In this document: one piece after another, positions 37,550-46,467 of the stretch | Layout: every line of letters starts with the position of its first letter | Numbering within the stretch: the first letter of the stretch is position 1 | Origin: Betaproteobacteria bacterium | GTDB lineage: Bacteria; Pseudomonadota; Gammaproteobacteria; Burkholderiales; Burkholderiaceae_C | DNA: 55,284 nt | Direction: 5' to 3' | NCBI GenBank assembly: GCA_009919175.1 | Contig: RGCL01000013.1 | Span: 1-55,284 of the forward strand | Notes under the pieces: generated by a model | The model's input: only the letters and a program-made list of their open reading frames with translations | Databases searched by the model: none | Told to the model about the DNA's origin: nothing | Position numbers and translations under genes: made by a program

Positions 37550-38512
37550 TCAGCTGATCTGAATGCCTTCTTGTCGAATCACGGTGGCCATGCGGTTTGA
37601 ATACAGTTTGATCAGGGTGCCAAACTGTTCAGGTGACGACAGCTGGGGCATGAGCCCCAAACTTGTCAGACGGTCCTGAACCTCATTCATTTGCACAATC
37701 CGATTCACGGCCAGATTCAATCGCGAGACGATGCTGGCCGGCGTGCCAGCAGGCGCCAATACACCGAGCCAGTCGTTGAAGGTGGCCTCGCCAATCCCCG
37801 CCTGCTCAAAGGTTGGGAGGCCTGGCATGGCTTTATGAGGAGCTGTAATGGCCAGCGGTTTGATGCTGTTGGGCTCCCGCAAGCCCACAATGGCTCCAAC
37901 TGGAACGATGGCGGCACCAACTTGCTCGCCCATCATGTCGTTGAGCAGGGGTGCAAGGCCTCGATATGGCTTGTAGTCCAGTCGCATCCCCAAGCTGCGC
38001 GACAAGAGGCTTGCCAAGACATGTGACAAAGAGCCGTTCCCAGCATGGCCCAAACTTGGTTTCATTGATCTGAGGTCTGAAACGGAATTCAGCTTCGAAC
38101 TCACCAGCATTTGTGGTCCATAGGCCAATGTCCCAATGGGTGCCAATGCATTGATGACATTGCCATCTGCAGTCATGTGCGGGGTGATCGCCAAGGGAGT
38201 AAGGTTGGAGAACAGCAAGCTGTGTCCATCGGCTGGGGCACGGGTCACAAAGCTGGTTCCGTTGGACCCGCGCACGCCCGCGCGGTTGTCCACCACCACG
38301 CTTTGACCCAGCAACGAACTCAATTGGTTGGCCAAGGCCCGTGCAGCTGCATCGATGGTGCCGCCAGGAGGAAAGGGAACGACCAAGGTGATGGTCTTAT
38401 TCGGGAAGTTCTGGGCCAAGGCCGGGCAGGCGATGCTGGCTGCAGATGCGCAGGCCAACGATAAAACATGACGCCGTTTGATTGAGTTCTGATCGATGTG
38501 CATAGGTCTCAT
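37550..38512 (-). CDS. Bug/TctC-family periplasmic receptor, last gene of the caspase operon (third)
   Basis: 320 residues with a twin-arginine-like leader (IKRRHVLSLACASAASIACPALAQ). Family marks: FPNKTITLVVPFPPGGTIDAAA, VVVDNRAGVRGSNGT, GHAGNGSLSHVLA and LGVLAPAGTPASIV. ATG 38512 directly follows the TGA of the caspase gene at 38513, and GGGGCG before that stop can serve as its ribosome site, so translation is probably coupled. A second in-frame ATG lies at 38503. It lacks TctAB partners. Confidence 0.9.
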   Translation of the reverse strand: MRPMHIDQNSIKRRHVLSLACASAASIACPALAQNFPNKTITLVVPFPPGGTIDAAARALANQLSSLLGQSVVVDNRAGVRGSNGTSFVTRAPADGHSLLFSNLTPLAITPHMTADGNVINALAPIGTLAYGPQMLVSSKLNSVSDLRSMKPSLGHAGNGSLSHVLASLLSRSLGMRLDYKPYRGLAPLLNDMMGEQVGAAIVPVGAIVGLREPNSIKPLAITAPHKAMPGLPTFEQAGIGEATFNDWLGVLAPAGTPASIVSRLNLAVNRIVQMNEVQDRLTSLGLMPQLSSPEQFGTLIKLYSNRMATVIRQEGIQIS

Positions 38513-39673
38513 TCAGCGCCCCAAGCGCCTCAATTCGGCTTCCATCATGGCATTGAGGTGACCTGCCGGTGTCGCAGGCAATGCAGTTGAACCAGTCACT
38601 GCATTGGGTTTGCTAGAAGCGCTCAGCCTGCGACGCTGGTCACTTTCTGCTGCAAGCTTTCGTGCACGGGCGTCCGCGCGAAGCCGTTCATCATCATCAC
38701 TGAACGGGTTTTTCAATTTGTAGTTGTCCAGGAATCGATCCCAGGCCGTCACCAGCAAGTCGGGCTCGGCTTGAAGGGCGGCCACTTTCTCAAAGTCAGC
38801 CTTCATGCTGGCTTGCCATGTGGTCCACCGCTGGCGCAGCTCTTGTTGCTGGCGCAAATCGTCCAATGCAAGACCCTCACTTTTCGGTGGGGTTGTAATT
38901 GCTGCAGCTTGGGCAGGGCGGGGATTGGCAGCGCCAAAGTAGAAGTCGCCCTCGATGCTGCCCTCCATCCAGGGTTCTTGCCGGCCTTTGGAGGCGGCCT
39001 TGACGCCAGCCACAACACGCTTGAGGACTTGTTCGATGGGCTGGTCAGCCAGCTTCATCTGTTGAAGCAGCACGGAGGTGTACAAACCATTTCTTCCGTC
39101 GCCATCGGCGGCCACGCCGCCAGGTCGGGTCGCAAAAGAGATGAGGGTGCCAGAGGGCGCATTTTCTTTGGTGAGGCCGCGTGAGCCCGAGCGAAAACTG
39201 CGTGCATAAGGGTTGTCGCGACAGGCATCCAGGAAAACCAGATTCATGCGGGTCTTGGATTCAGCCAAGATGTCCATGATCTGTCGCGTCGATAGGCTTT
39301 GCATGGGGACATCCTCTTCACCCGCTATCTCTGCATCCACGGCGGGGAGGTAGTTTTCGCCTTTGATCTGAACGCCGTGGCCCGCATAAAAGACGACGGC
39401 CACACTGCCAGGCGAGAGCTTGGAGCGAAATTCCCTCAGGGTGGGGCCAAGTTGTTTGGTCGTGAGGTTGGTGCGCTCCACCACCGTGAAGCCATAGCCT
39501 CTGAGGCTGGCCGCCACATCCACGGCATCGTTCACAGGGTTTTTAAGCGGGTTGCCTTTGTAGGCCGCATTGCCAATGACCAACGCCACCCGGTGCTCAG
39601 GGGTTTGCGCCTGGCTCATGAAAGCCAAAAGGGCCAATCCCATGGCGAGAAGGATGTTTCTCAATGTGTTCAT
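38513..39673 (-). CDS. Exported caspase-family protease (orthocaspase type), stand-alone
   Basis: 386 residues. Signal peptide (NILLAMGLALLAFMSQAQ) then a p20-like caspase domain: HRVALVIGNAAYKGNPLKNPVNDA, catalytic His99 in YAGHGVQ and catalytic Cys151 in FLDACRDNP. The domain ends near 245 (EPWMEGSIEGDFYFG). The C-terminal ~140 residues are a helical, charged region (LRQQQELRQRWTTWQASMKADFE) with no domain I recognise. Bacterial caspases of this kind usually cut after basic residues. Its start overlaps the preceding gene's stop by four bases. Confidence 0.9.
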   Translation of the reverse strand: MNTLRNILLAMGLALLAFMSQAQTPEHRVALVIGNAAYKGNPLKNPVNDAVDVAASLRGYGFTVVERTNLTTKQLGPTLREFRSKLSPGSVAVVFYAGHGVQIKGENYLPAVDAEIAGEEDVPMQSLSTRQIMDILAESKTRMNLVFLDACRDNPYARSFRSGSRGLTKENAPSGTLISFATRPGGVAADGDGRNGLYTSVLLQQMKLADQPIEQVLKRVVAGVKAASKGRQEPWMEGSIEGDFYFGAANPRPAQAAAITTPPKSEGLALDDLRQQQELRQRWTTWQASMKADFEKVAALQAEPDLLVTAWDRFLDNYKLKNPFSDDDERLRADARARKLAAESDQRRRLSASSKPNAVTGSTALPATPAGHLNAMMEAELRRLGR

Positions 39674-42483
39674 TCTTTTGGTTTGATGGCCGACAAAATG
39701 AGGGCGCCGCCGGTCAATGATCCGTATTCCCAGGGCTGCTGCCGATTATTGGTGCGTTGCATCACTTTTGCCCTCACCGATCGAAGCACCACGCCGATGT
39801 CGTCCGCATCATTCAAGTGCTCCAAAAGCGCTCGGGTGAAGGGGGAGTTCTTGTCACCAGCGCCGTCTTCAGCAGTTTGTCCGTCTTTGGTGGCATAGGC
39901 AATCAAGGTTCCCTCAGATGCATTGATGGGTGCAAGACCCTTGCTGATGCCTCGGCTGGACGACACTTGAAGGGGGTTGTCACGACAGGCATCCAGAAAT
40001 ACCAATTTGGTTTTACCAGGGAGATACCCTTCAAGCACTTGATTGAGGGACACCGCTTGGAATGCCGCTTGTGTGGCATCGTTGAGTTTCATGTCGATGG
40101 GGATCATGTAATTGATGCCAGATATTTGTACCCCATGACCAGCGTAATACAACAGGCTCAAATCCGCTTTTGCCGCGACGCGATTGAATTCGCTCAATTC
40201 TCTGACCATGGCATCCCGGCTGGCGTTGGTGACCTCTCTGACTTCAAATCCCATGCCTCTTAATTTTTCTGAAATGGCTTTGGCATCGTTAACCGGGTTA
40301 TCCAGCTTGCCGCTACCTGGGTAAGCCGAATTCCCAATCACCAATGCATGTGCAGACTTGATCGTGGCCACCTGACTTGGGAGTCTGGCTTGAGCTGGCT
40401 GCTGCCTGAGTGCATCAGCTTCAGCTTTGAGCCTTGCAATCTCCGCTTGCAGTTTGGATTGCTCCATAGCGACGGCCTGCTCCTGCTGTTTGCGCTGTTC
40501 GTCAAGGCGCTTGCGCAACAGCTGGTTCTCGTCTTTGTACAGGATCTGCTCGATCTGATTCTTATCCACAGAGACCCCGCTTTGCTGGGCAATGGCTTGC
40601 ACAGGCACTGCAGGCAAATTGACGGATGCCAATTGAGTGGTGGTGTTCACGCTGGCGGCAGAAGGCACTCCCCGCACGCTGATCCCAGCTGCATCAACAG
40701 TGACGGATTGGAGTCGAATTTCTCCAAGATCGGACACTTCAAAACTGGGGCGCGCTTTCATGGCATTGGCGGCGGTCAGTGCAGTGCGTCGAAATTCCTG
40801 AGGTGCATTGTTGAAAATGAAGTATTGCTTGCCCAATCCCTCAACCTGCGCTGACATGCTCACCGCACCAGATTGCTGATCAAAAGAAACCTCTGATACG
40901 GAGACATCGGGGTTGAGCAAGGTCAAGGCTTGAATCACAAGCTCGCGACGCTGGTTTGACAAGCCAGCTTCCCGGTTGGCACGCTGTTTGTTGTAGTCCT
41001 CCACACGTTGATTGCGTCGTTCAACCTGTTGCTTGTATGCGGCCTGAATTTTGTCGATGACTTGGCGCCGGTCTTCTCTCGCTTTGAAGACTCGGTCTTC
41101 AAATTCTTTGTTACTTTCCCAGGCCTCTTGTTTGAGTGAGATGGCAGCTGGGTAAGTGGGCGGTGGCACTTCGTCGATGTCAGGTGGTTGGATGCTCGCC
41201 CATTGCTTCAACTCGGCCTGAACATATTTATCCAGTCGTTCCTTGACAGGAAGGGATCGGATTTCTGTGGCATTGAAGAATTCGTAAAAGCGCTTGAGTT
41301 GCGATAGCCTTTGCTCTTTGACACGCGCAGGCTGCGTTTTGACGTGTGCATCAAAAGGCCATTTTTTTTCATCCAGAAAGGTTTTGCTCTCAAATGCACC
41401 GTTGGACCAAACACCAGTCTGAAGCACTTGGCCGTCTGCGCTGTAAACAATGCCTTCGCCATGGTTGCGCGCATTGCGCCACATGCCAACATATCGTTTG
41501 TTGTTGTCTTTTGCGTAGATGTAGGTGCCAGCACCTTCGTATCGGCCATTTTGAAATTCACCGAAATACTTTTCCCCGGTGGCAAATGAGTAAGCCCCTT
41601 GGCCATGGAATTCGCTGTTTTTGAACTCTCCAACATAAGAGTTGCCACTGGCGAAGGTTGCCACCCCCATCCCGTTGGGTTTGCCGTCAACAAATTCACC
41701 AAAGTACTTGTCCAAAGGGAAGAAGCGATCTTCACCAATGCAATTGTGTTTAGGGCCACCTGGCTTGCAAAAGGGCAGCTGAATGGGTGCGATGGGTTGC
41801 ACAACCACCTGCTGGTGATTTGAACTGCTGGCAGCCTGAATTGGATTGGATCGGCTGGTGGCGCCAAAGCGTACGGGGTCAAGCGGATAAGCGCGCACCA
41901 GATTGCCCTTTGACCATCTGCCAGATTGTTTGACTTTCCCATTGGCCAGATATTCAACACCATCACCTTCGGGTTCGCCATCGAGGAAGGTGCCAACAAA
42001 CATCCTGCCATCGGGCCATGAATAGGTGGCATGCCCAGTGGGTTTGCCAGCCCTGTAGTCACCTGAGTATTTTTCTCCGTTGGCGTAAGAGAACACCCCT
42101 TGGCCGCTGTACAAACCATTTTGAAACTGACCAGCATATTGATTGCCGTTGGAAAGCGTGAGGGTACCCTGACCATGAAAATTGTTATCTTTCCATTGGC
42201 CAGAATAAACAGCGCCATCGGGCCAAGTCTGCGAGCCCTGGCCATTCTTCAAACCTTGTGCATATTCACCCTTGTAGGTCTGGCCGTTGGGAAAGTTGCT
42301 GCTGCCTTGACCATGGGGTTTGCCATCGCGAAATTCACCAACATATTGAGTCCCATCGCGCAACGTCTGACTTCCCCAACAGTTGGTCCATCTGCCGTTG
42401 TCACCTGGGCATGTGGGCAGTGACGATTGGCCAATGACCGTCAGCGGTGCTAAAAGAATGAGGAGGCCATATAAGAACTTCAT
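39670..42483 (-). CDS. MORN-repeat / coiled-coil / caspase fusion, exported
   Basis: 937 residues from ATG 42483. Signal peptide (FLYGLLILLAPLTVIGQ), then six MORN repeats (about 45-180; for example YVGEFRDGKPHGQG, YSGQWKDNNFHGQG), a linker, four more MORN repeats (about 260-355) and a helical middle domain. A coiled coil of Glu/Gln/Lys-rich heptads (LLRKRLDEQRKQQEQAVAME) precedes a C-terminal caspase domain. The dyad is intact: His783 in YYAGHGVQ and Cys833 in FLDACRDNP. MORN ladders often bind membranes or act as structural staples. The fusion suggests an envelope-tethered protease. Confidence 0.9.
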   Translation of the reverse strand: MKFLYGLLILLAPLTVIGQSSLPTCPGDNGRWTNCWGSQTLRDGTQYVGEFRDGKPHGQGSSNFPNGQTYKGEYAQGLKNGQGSQTWPDGAVYSGQWKDNNFHGQGTLTLSNGNQYAGQFQNGLYSGQGVFSYANGEKYSGDYRAGKPTGHATYSWPDGRMFVGTFLDGEPEGDGVEYLANGKVKQSGRWSKGNLVRAYPLDPVRFGATSRSNPIQAASSSNHQQVVVQPIAPIQLPFCKPGGPKHNCIGEDRFFPLDKYFGEFVDGKPNGMGVATFASGNSYVGEFKNSEFHGQGAYSFATGEKYFGEFQNGRYEGAGTYIYAKDNNKRYVGMWRNARNHGEGIVYSADGQVLQTGVWSNGAFESKTFLDEKKWPFDAHVKTQPARVKEQRLSQLKRFYEFFNATEIRSLPVKERLDKYVQAELKQWASIQPPDIDEVPPPTYPAAISLKQEAWESNKEFEDRVFKAREDRRQVIDKIQAAYKQQVERRNQRVEDYNKQRANREAGLSNQRRELVIQALTLLNPDVSVSEVSFDQQSGAVSMSAQVEGLGKQYFIFNNAPQEFRRTALTAANAMKARPSFEVSDLGEIRLQSVTVDAAGISVRGVPSAASVNTTTQLASVNLPAVPVQAIAQQSGVSVDKNQIEQILYKDENQLLRKRLDEQRKQQEQAVAMEQSKLQAEIARLKAEADALRQQPAQARLPSQVATIKSAHALVIGNSAYPGSGKLDNPVNDAKAISEKLRGMGFEVREVTNASRDAMVRELSEFNRVAAKADLSLLYYAGHGVQISGINYMIPIDMKLNDATQAAFQAVSLNQVLEGYLPGKTKLVFLDACRDNPLQVSSSRGISKGLAPINASEGTLIAYATKDGQTAEDGAGDKNSPFTRALLEHLNDADDIGVVLRSVRAKVMQRTNNRQQPWEYGSLTGGALILSAIKPKE

Positions 42484-42543
42484 GTTGCAACTCAATCAAA
42501 TCTGGACTTCTTTACCGAGAACCTGTTTCCAAGTGCTGATCCA

Positions 42544-44409
42544 TCACTGACTTCTGAAATAGAACTCGCCAACCACCTGGTCGTAAATCGCAGGGACTTG
42601 TTCATGGCCAACTGATTTGGCCAAGTCAACCACTTCTTTCCTCACGTTGCGCAGGACGCGATCCACACTCAACCCCGGCTTTTGCATTTCCTTGATGAAG
42701 ACGCGCGTGAACAAGCCGTTCTTGTTCTTGTCGGCATTGCCCAGTTTGTCCAGGGCTTGCTGGCCACTGCCCGCCGAGAAGATGATCATTTGCCCGGTTG
42801 CCGCTGTGGTGGGTGCCAGGCCTCGACCGCCAATGGATCGCCCCGAGGTTTTAAAGGGGTTGTCGCGACAGGCATCCACGATGGCCAGGGTGAATTTGGC
42901 TTTGCGCTCGGCCATGTCATCCAGGATGCGCTGCAATTGGATGGCTTCATCTCGCACTTGCGCCTCGGTGTCACTGAGGATGTCAATGGGGAGCAAGTAA
43001 TTGGTGGAGGCCAGCTGCACGCCATGTCCGGCAAAGAAAAATAAAACCTCGTCTCCGCTTCGGACTTGGCTTGCAAAAGTCCTGAGCAGGGTTCGCATCT
43101 CTTTTTCATTGACATCGGTCTTGAGCATGACCTGATACCCCAAGGCTTGCAGGTTGCTGGCGATGGCCTTGGCATCTTCTCTGGCGTTATTGAGCTTGGG
43201 CACATTCTTGTAGTTGTCATTGCCAATGACCAAGGCTTTTCTGGGTCCCAGTGCGGAGAACGCGGTTGCTTTGAATGTGGTGCCGTCTGAAGTGGCCTCT
43301 GATCCCACTGGTGTTTTTTTATCGGCCGCTTGCTGAGTCGAAGGCTTGGAGGATTGGGGGGCCATCTGAGCTTGCTGGACCGATTCGGTTTTGAGCAGTT
43401 CCAGATTCGCTTTGGCGGTTCGTTTGATGGCTGGGCTAAATTGCGGCAAGTCCATCAGCTTGAGATAGAGGCGCGCGGCCTTTCTTTCGTCTTTCTCAAC
43501 ACCGAGGCCATTTTGGTAAAGCCAGGCCAAGTTGTTGATGGAAGCAGCGTCTTCCCCCAACTCTCCGAGTTCATACCAGTACCGCGCTTCCTCGTAGTCT
43601 TTCTGATCGGCGCAGGCGCTATGAAAATAGCCTGCATAAGAAAAGAAGTCCACTGAGGACATGCAACTCACCGCGGTGGATTCAGGGCCTGAATAAGCGC
43701 GGCACCTGAGCTTGAGGTAGTCGGGGTTATTGGGCAAAGCCATCTTGGCGCTGTTGGCAAATTGAACTGCCAGGTTCAGATGCCGTTCATTTTTTTCACA
43801 GGACTTGGCTTCCTTCACCTCGGGCACCATCAATTGACCCACAACGCTGGTGGGGCTTGTCATCGTTGATCGCCCTGCGCTTTCAACCCGCGTTCCCGTC
43901 CCGCCGTTGAGCAGCAGGCCCAAGTTGGCTTGGCTGGCTTTGCGCTCCTGGGGGCTCAGCTTAGGTTGGCGAATGATCTGTTCATACAAGGACTGCGCCT
44001 GCTTCAAGTCTTTGGGTACGCCAAGACCGTTTTGGTACATCCAGGCCAGGTTGTGCGTGGCAGCGGCATCGCCCATTTGGATGCCCCAGTCAAACCAGTA
44101 TTTGGCCTCTGCATAGTTTTGGGCGACTGCGGGGTAGGGAGGTTTTGCCGCACAACCATTTAAAAAATACCAACCCATGGTTGAAATGACTTCAACATAC
44201 AAATCTAATGAGAAGCGCTTGTCCTCTTGATGGGCGCGAATGGCGCTGGTGGCCTGAGCCTGAACAATCGCAAAGTTCTGGCACTTGGCTTCCCATTGCC
44301 CTTTGGGTTCCATGGGCTGTCCGACCACGGTGCTTTGCGCCCACGCGCCCGTTCCCAGGATGAGCAAGGCATGCAGCAATCCAAGCAACATTTTTTTCAT
44401 GATTGTCAT
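42544..44409 (-). CDS. Sel1-repeat / caspase protein, exported
   Basis: 621 residues from ATG 44409, which has GGTGAGG about 8 bases upstream. Signal peptide (LLGLLHALLILGTGAWAQ), then Sel1-type repeats in two clusters, with matching motifs AATHNLAWMYQNGLGVPKD and AASINNLAWLYQNGLGVEKD (about 120 and 300). Sel1 repeats mediate protein contacts. The C-terminal caspase domain starts near 385 (RKALVIGNDNYKNVPKL), with His462 in FAGHGVQ and Cys514 in IVDACRDNP. The repeated halves of the N-terminal part look like an internal duplication. Confidence 0.9.
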   Translation of the reverse strand: MTIMKKMLLGLLHALLILGTGAWAQSTVVGQPMEPKGQWEAKCQNFAIVQAQATSAIRAHQEDKRFSLDLYVEVISTMGWYFLNGCAAKPPYPAVAQNYAEAKYWFDWGIQMGDAAATHNLAWMYQNGLGVPKDLKQAQSLYEQIIRQPKLSPQERKASQANLGLLLNGGTGTRVESAGRSTMTSPTSVVGQLMVPEVKEAKSCEKNERHLNLAVQFANSAKMALPNNPDYLKLRCRAYSGPESTAVSCMSSVDFFSYAGYFHSACADQKDYEEARYWYELGELGEDAASINNLAWLYQNGLGVEKDERKAARLYLKLMDLPQFSPAIKRTAKANLELLKTESVQQAQMAPQSSKPSTQQAADKKTPVGSEATSDGTTFKATAFSALGPRKALVIGNDNYKNVPKLNNAREDAKAIASNLQALGYQVMLKTDVNEKEMRTLLRTFASQVRSGDEVLFFFAGHGVQLASTNYLLPIDILSDTEAQVRDEAIQLQRILDDMAERKAKFTLAIVDACRDNPFKTSGRSIGGRGLAPTTAATGQMIIFSAGSGQQALDKLGNADKNKNGLFTRVFIKEMQKPGLSVDRVLRNVRKEVVDLAKSVGHEQVPAIYDQVVGEFYFRSQ

Positions 44410-44482
44410 GAACGCAACCTCACCGCCTTGACGGCAATGACCTGCATGGTGAAGCGGCGCGTCCATGACCAGAGCATCGCCA

Positions 44483-44971
44483 TCACTTGGAAGTGATGCG
44501 AACCCGGCGGTTCTCTTCCGCCGTGGGGCGATCTGGCACCAGCAGCTCGGCAAAACCTTTGCCTTCATAGTTCAGCTTGCTCTTGTCTACACCCCGCTGG
44601 ACGAGGTAGTTGAAAACAGCAGCAGCACGCTTGGTGGACAGTTCAATGTTGTAGGCCGCGCTCCCAACGCCATCGGTATGCCCCTCGACGTTGAAGGTCT
44701 GGTCTGACAGGCGAGGGCTTTTCATGGCTTCAACGATGTTGTTCAAGGAGGGAATGCTGTCGTCCTTGATCTTGTCCGAGTTGAAATCAAACTGGATCAC
44801 AAAGTCCATGGATCTGGGCTGGGGAGAAAAGTTCCTGAGGCTGCGTGTTTTGGGGGCAGCGGGCACCGTCAGTCCATCGATGATCTGATCAACGGTGGGG
44901 TTTTTGACGGGCGCATCCTGCGCCCAAACCTGGCAAGACAGAACCATAAGCAAGCCAATGATTGTTTTCAT
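44483..44971 (-). CDS. OmpA-domain periplasmic protein
   Basis: 162 residues. Signal peptide (TIIGLLMVLSCQVWAQ), a short linker and an OmpA C-terminal domain (about 55-162) with FVIQFDFNSDKIKDDSI and NVEGHTDGVGSAAYNIELSTKRA. The Asp and Arg of the domain normally bind diaminopimelate of peptidoglycan; EENRRVRI matches the end of the domain. No beta-barrel or lipobox is visible. It could hold the caspase set on the cell wall. Start overlaps the preceding gene's stop by four bases (44968-44971). Confidence 0.9.
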   Translation of the reverse strand: MKTIIGLLMVLSCQVWAQDAPVKNPTVDQIIDGLTVPAAPKTRSLRNFSPQPRSMDFVIQFDFNSDKIKDDSIPSLNNIVEAMKSPRLSDQTFNVEGHTDGVGSAAYNIELSTKRAAAVFNYLVQRGVDKSKLNYEGKGFAELLVPDRPTAEENRRVRITSK

Positions 44972-46467
44972 GGGGACTCCTGAATCAAATGAAGGGCAGC
45001 ACCAAAGCGGGAGCTCGGATTGGACGACTGCCCCCCTAAGGTCAAATCGATGAGCGCTCTGCGCCCTTGAGGGGTGTTGAGCGACTGGGTGAATTCCAGT
45101 TGCTTGGAGGGCTCCCTCAGCGCCTCCGATCCAAAGTTGCGCTTTTGATCGGTCACGATGAACAGCAGCCGGTTGGTGCCAGCTGGTCCTGATGAGCGCA
45201 TGGGAAATGGCGTCAGAGAGCGATTGGGGCCAATGGCATTGTTGAGGTCATAGCCATTGGGAAAGAGCATGTAAAAGCTCTTGGCATCACTGCCTAGGCT
45301 GAACACATACAAATAGCCATCGCTTCGCGAACGCACGGTGTATTGCAAATTGTCGCGATTGATCTTGAGGTTGGTTTTCTGGAATTCAACCCGCACCTCT
45401 TTCCTTGGATCGCGCTGCTGGTAGATGTCATTGAGGGTGGCCACTGCTGAGTCCATCGAGGCTTGCGCTGGGACTTGAACTGGGGCTGATGACTGTCGGA
45501 TGGATTGAATTTTTTCGGTGGAGAGGCTGGACAAAAAAGCGCCCAGCGCCTGAGGACCGGCTTCTTCGAGGCGAACAACAGGGATCAGGTGTGGATTCCC
45601 TGCCAGCTCAAAGGATTGCCCCAGGCTGGCGGCGAATCGCTTTTGAATGGATTTGGCGGCGCAGACTTGCAGCTCATCCACGCTCACTGCCCCGGATTGA
45701 TCCAAATCCACTGCATCACCCAGGATGCAATTGCGCAGGGTTTGCGTGGCAATGGCGCCGCCATCGGTTTCATCCCAGCTGGTCTGATTGGGCATGGAGG
45801 AGGCGATGTAAACCAGATTCTGTAGCGCCGATTCAGGATCGCTCTCTTTGAGGATCTGTCCCCGGCTTTTGACCACGTCCTTGGGCTGACAGGCCTTGAC
45901 GCCGCCAGACGCCAAAAAGGCCGTCTTGGAAATCATGTCCCTGGATGCCGATGACCCAGTGGATTTGCCTGTTGAGCCTTGATTCACTGTGGCGGAGCCT
46001 GCATCGATCAGGACCACCATTTTGTCCAGGCGCGCTGCCACGGGCTTGAGCAGCGCGTGAAGTCGCTGGAAAGACAGCCAGTTGCCGTCATGGGTCCAGA
46101 TGCCAGGCTCACACGACTGCGTGGCGGGGTTCACAGCTGCGCCCCCGTAACCCGAGAAATACACAAAGAGGCGCCCGGCTTGAGCCGGATTGAGGGACAG
46201 CCTGTTGAGGTAGGCCTCCATGGCAGCGGTGCTGACTTGGGCATCTTGCAAGACCGTCATGCGTTGGGGCGCAATGCCCATGGCCGAGGCCATTTGCCTG
46301 GCATTGGCGATGTCGGTGCGGGCTGCGTTGAGCGTGCGGACTTGACGGTCCTGGTAGGTGGAGATGCCCATGATGAGGGCTTGTCGGTCCTCGGCCACAC
46401 TGGCGCACCAGGCCGCAGGCCCCACGCAGGCCAACACCACAGAGGCCATCAGATGACGCCAGTTCAT
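44968..46467 (-). CDS. Pseudo-caspase with EF-hand and DUF4384-like domain, exported
   Basis: 499 residues. Signal peptide (MASVVLACVGPAAWCAS) then a caspase-like domain (DRQALIMGISTYQDRQVRTL). The catalytic His position reads SGYGG (Tyr107) and the catalytic Cys position reads LIDAGSAT (Gly157), so neither dyad residue is present. An EF-hand loop DLDQSGAVSVDE spans 254-265 with the normal calcium ligands. The C-terminal part (about 350-450, SDGYLYVFSLGSD, FYMLFPNGYD) matches DUF4384. It probably acts as a regulator or decoy of the active caspases next to it (inference). Stop and start overlap both neighbours. Confidence 0.88.
   Translation of the reverse strand: MNWRHLMASVVLACVGPAAWCASVAEDRQALIMGISTYQDRQVRTLNAARTDIANARQMASAMGIAPQRMTVLQDAQVSTAAMEAYLNRLSLNPAQAGRLFVYFSGYGGAAVNPATQSCEPGIWTHDGNWLSFQRLHALLKPVAARLDKMVVLIDAGSATVNQGSTGKSTGSSASRDMISKTAFLASGGVKACQPKDVVKSRGQILKESDPESALQNLVYIASSMPNQTSWDETDGGAIATQTLRNCILGDAVDLDQSGAVSVDELQVCAAKSIQKRFAASLGQSFELAGNPHLIPVVRLEEAGPQALGAFLSSLSTEKIQSIRQSSAPVQVPAQASMDSAVATLNDIYQQRDPRKEVRVEFQKTNLKINRDNLQYTVRSRSDGYLYVFSLGSDAKSFYMLFPNGYDLNNAIGPNRSLTPFPMRSSGPAGTNRLLFIVTDQKRNFGSEALREPSKQLEFTQSLNTPQGRRALIDLTLGGQSSNPSSRFGAALHLIQESP

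Noticed and set aside
37539-37553. CTGAGC-AAC-GCTCAG hairpin at the end of the third Bug receptor gene as a terminator
   Set aside because: Only a 6-bp stem, overlaps the stop codon and has no T tract on the relevant strand.
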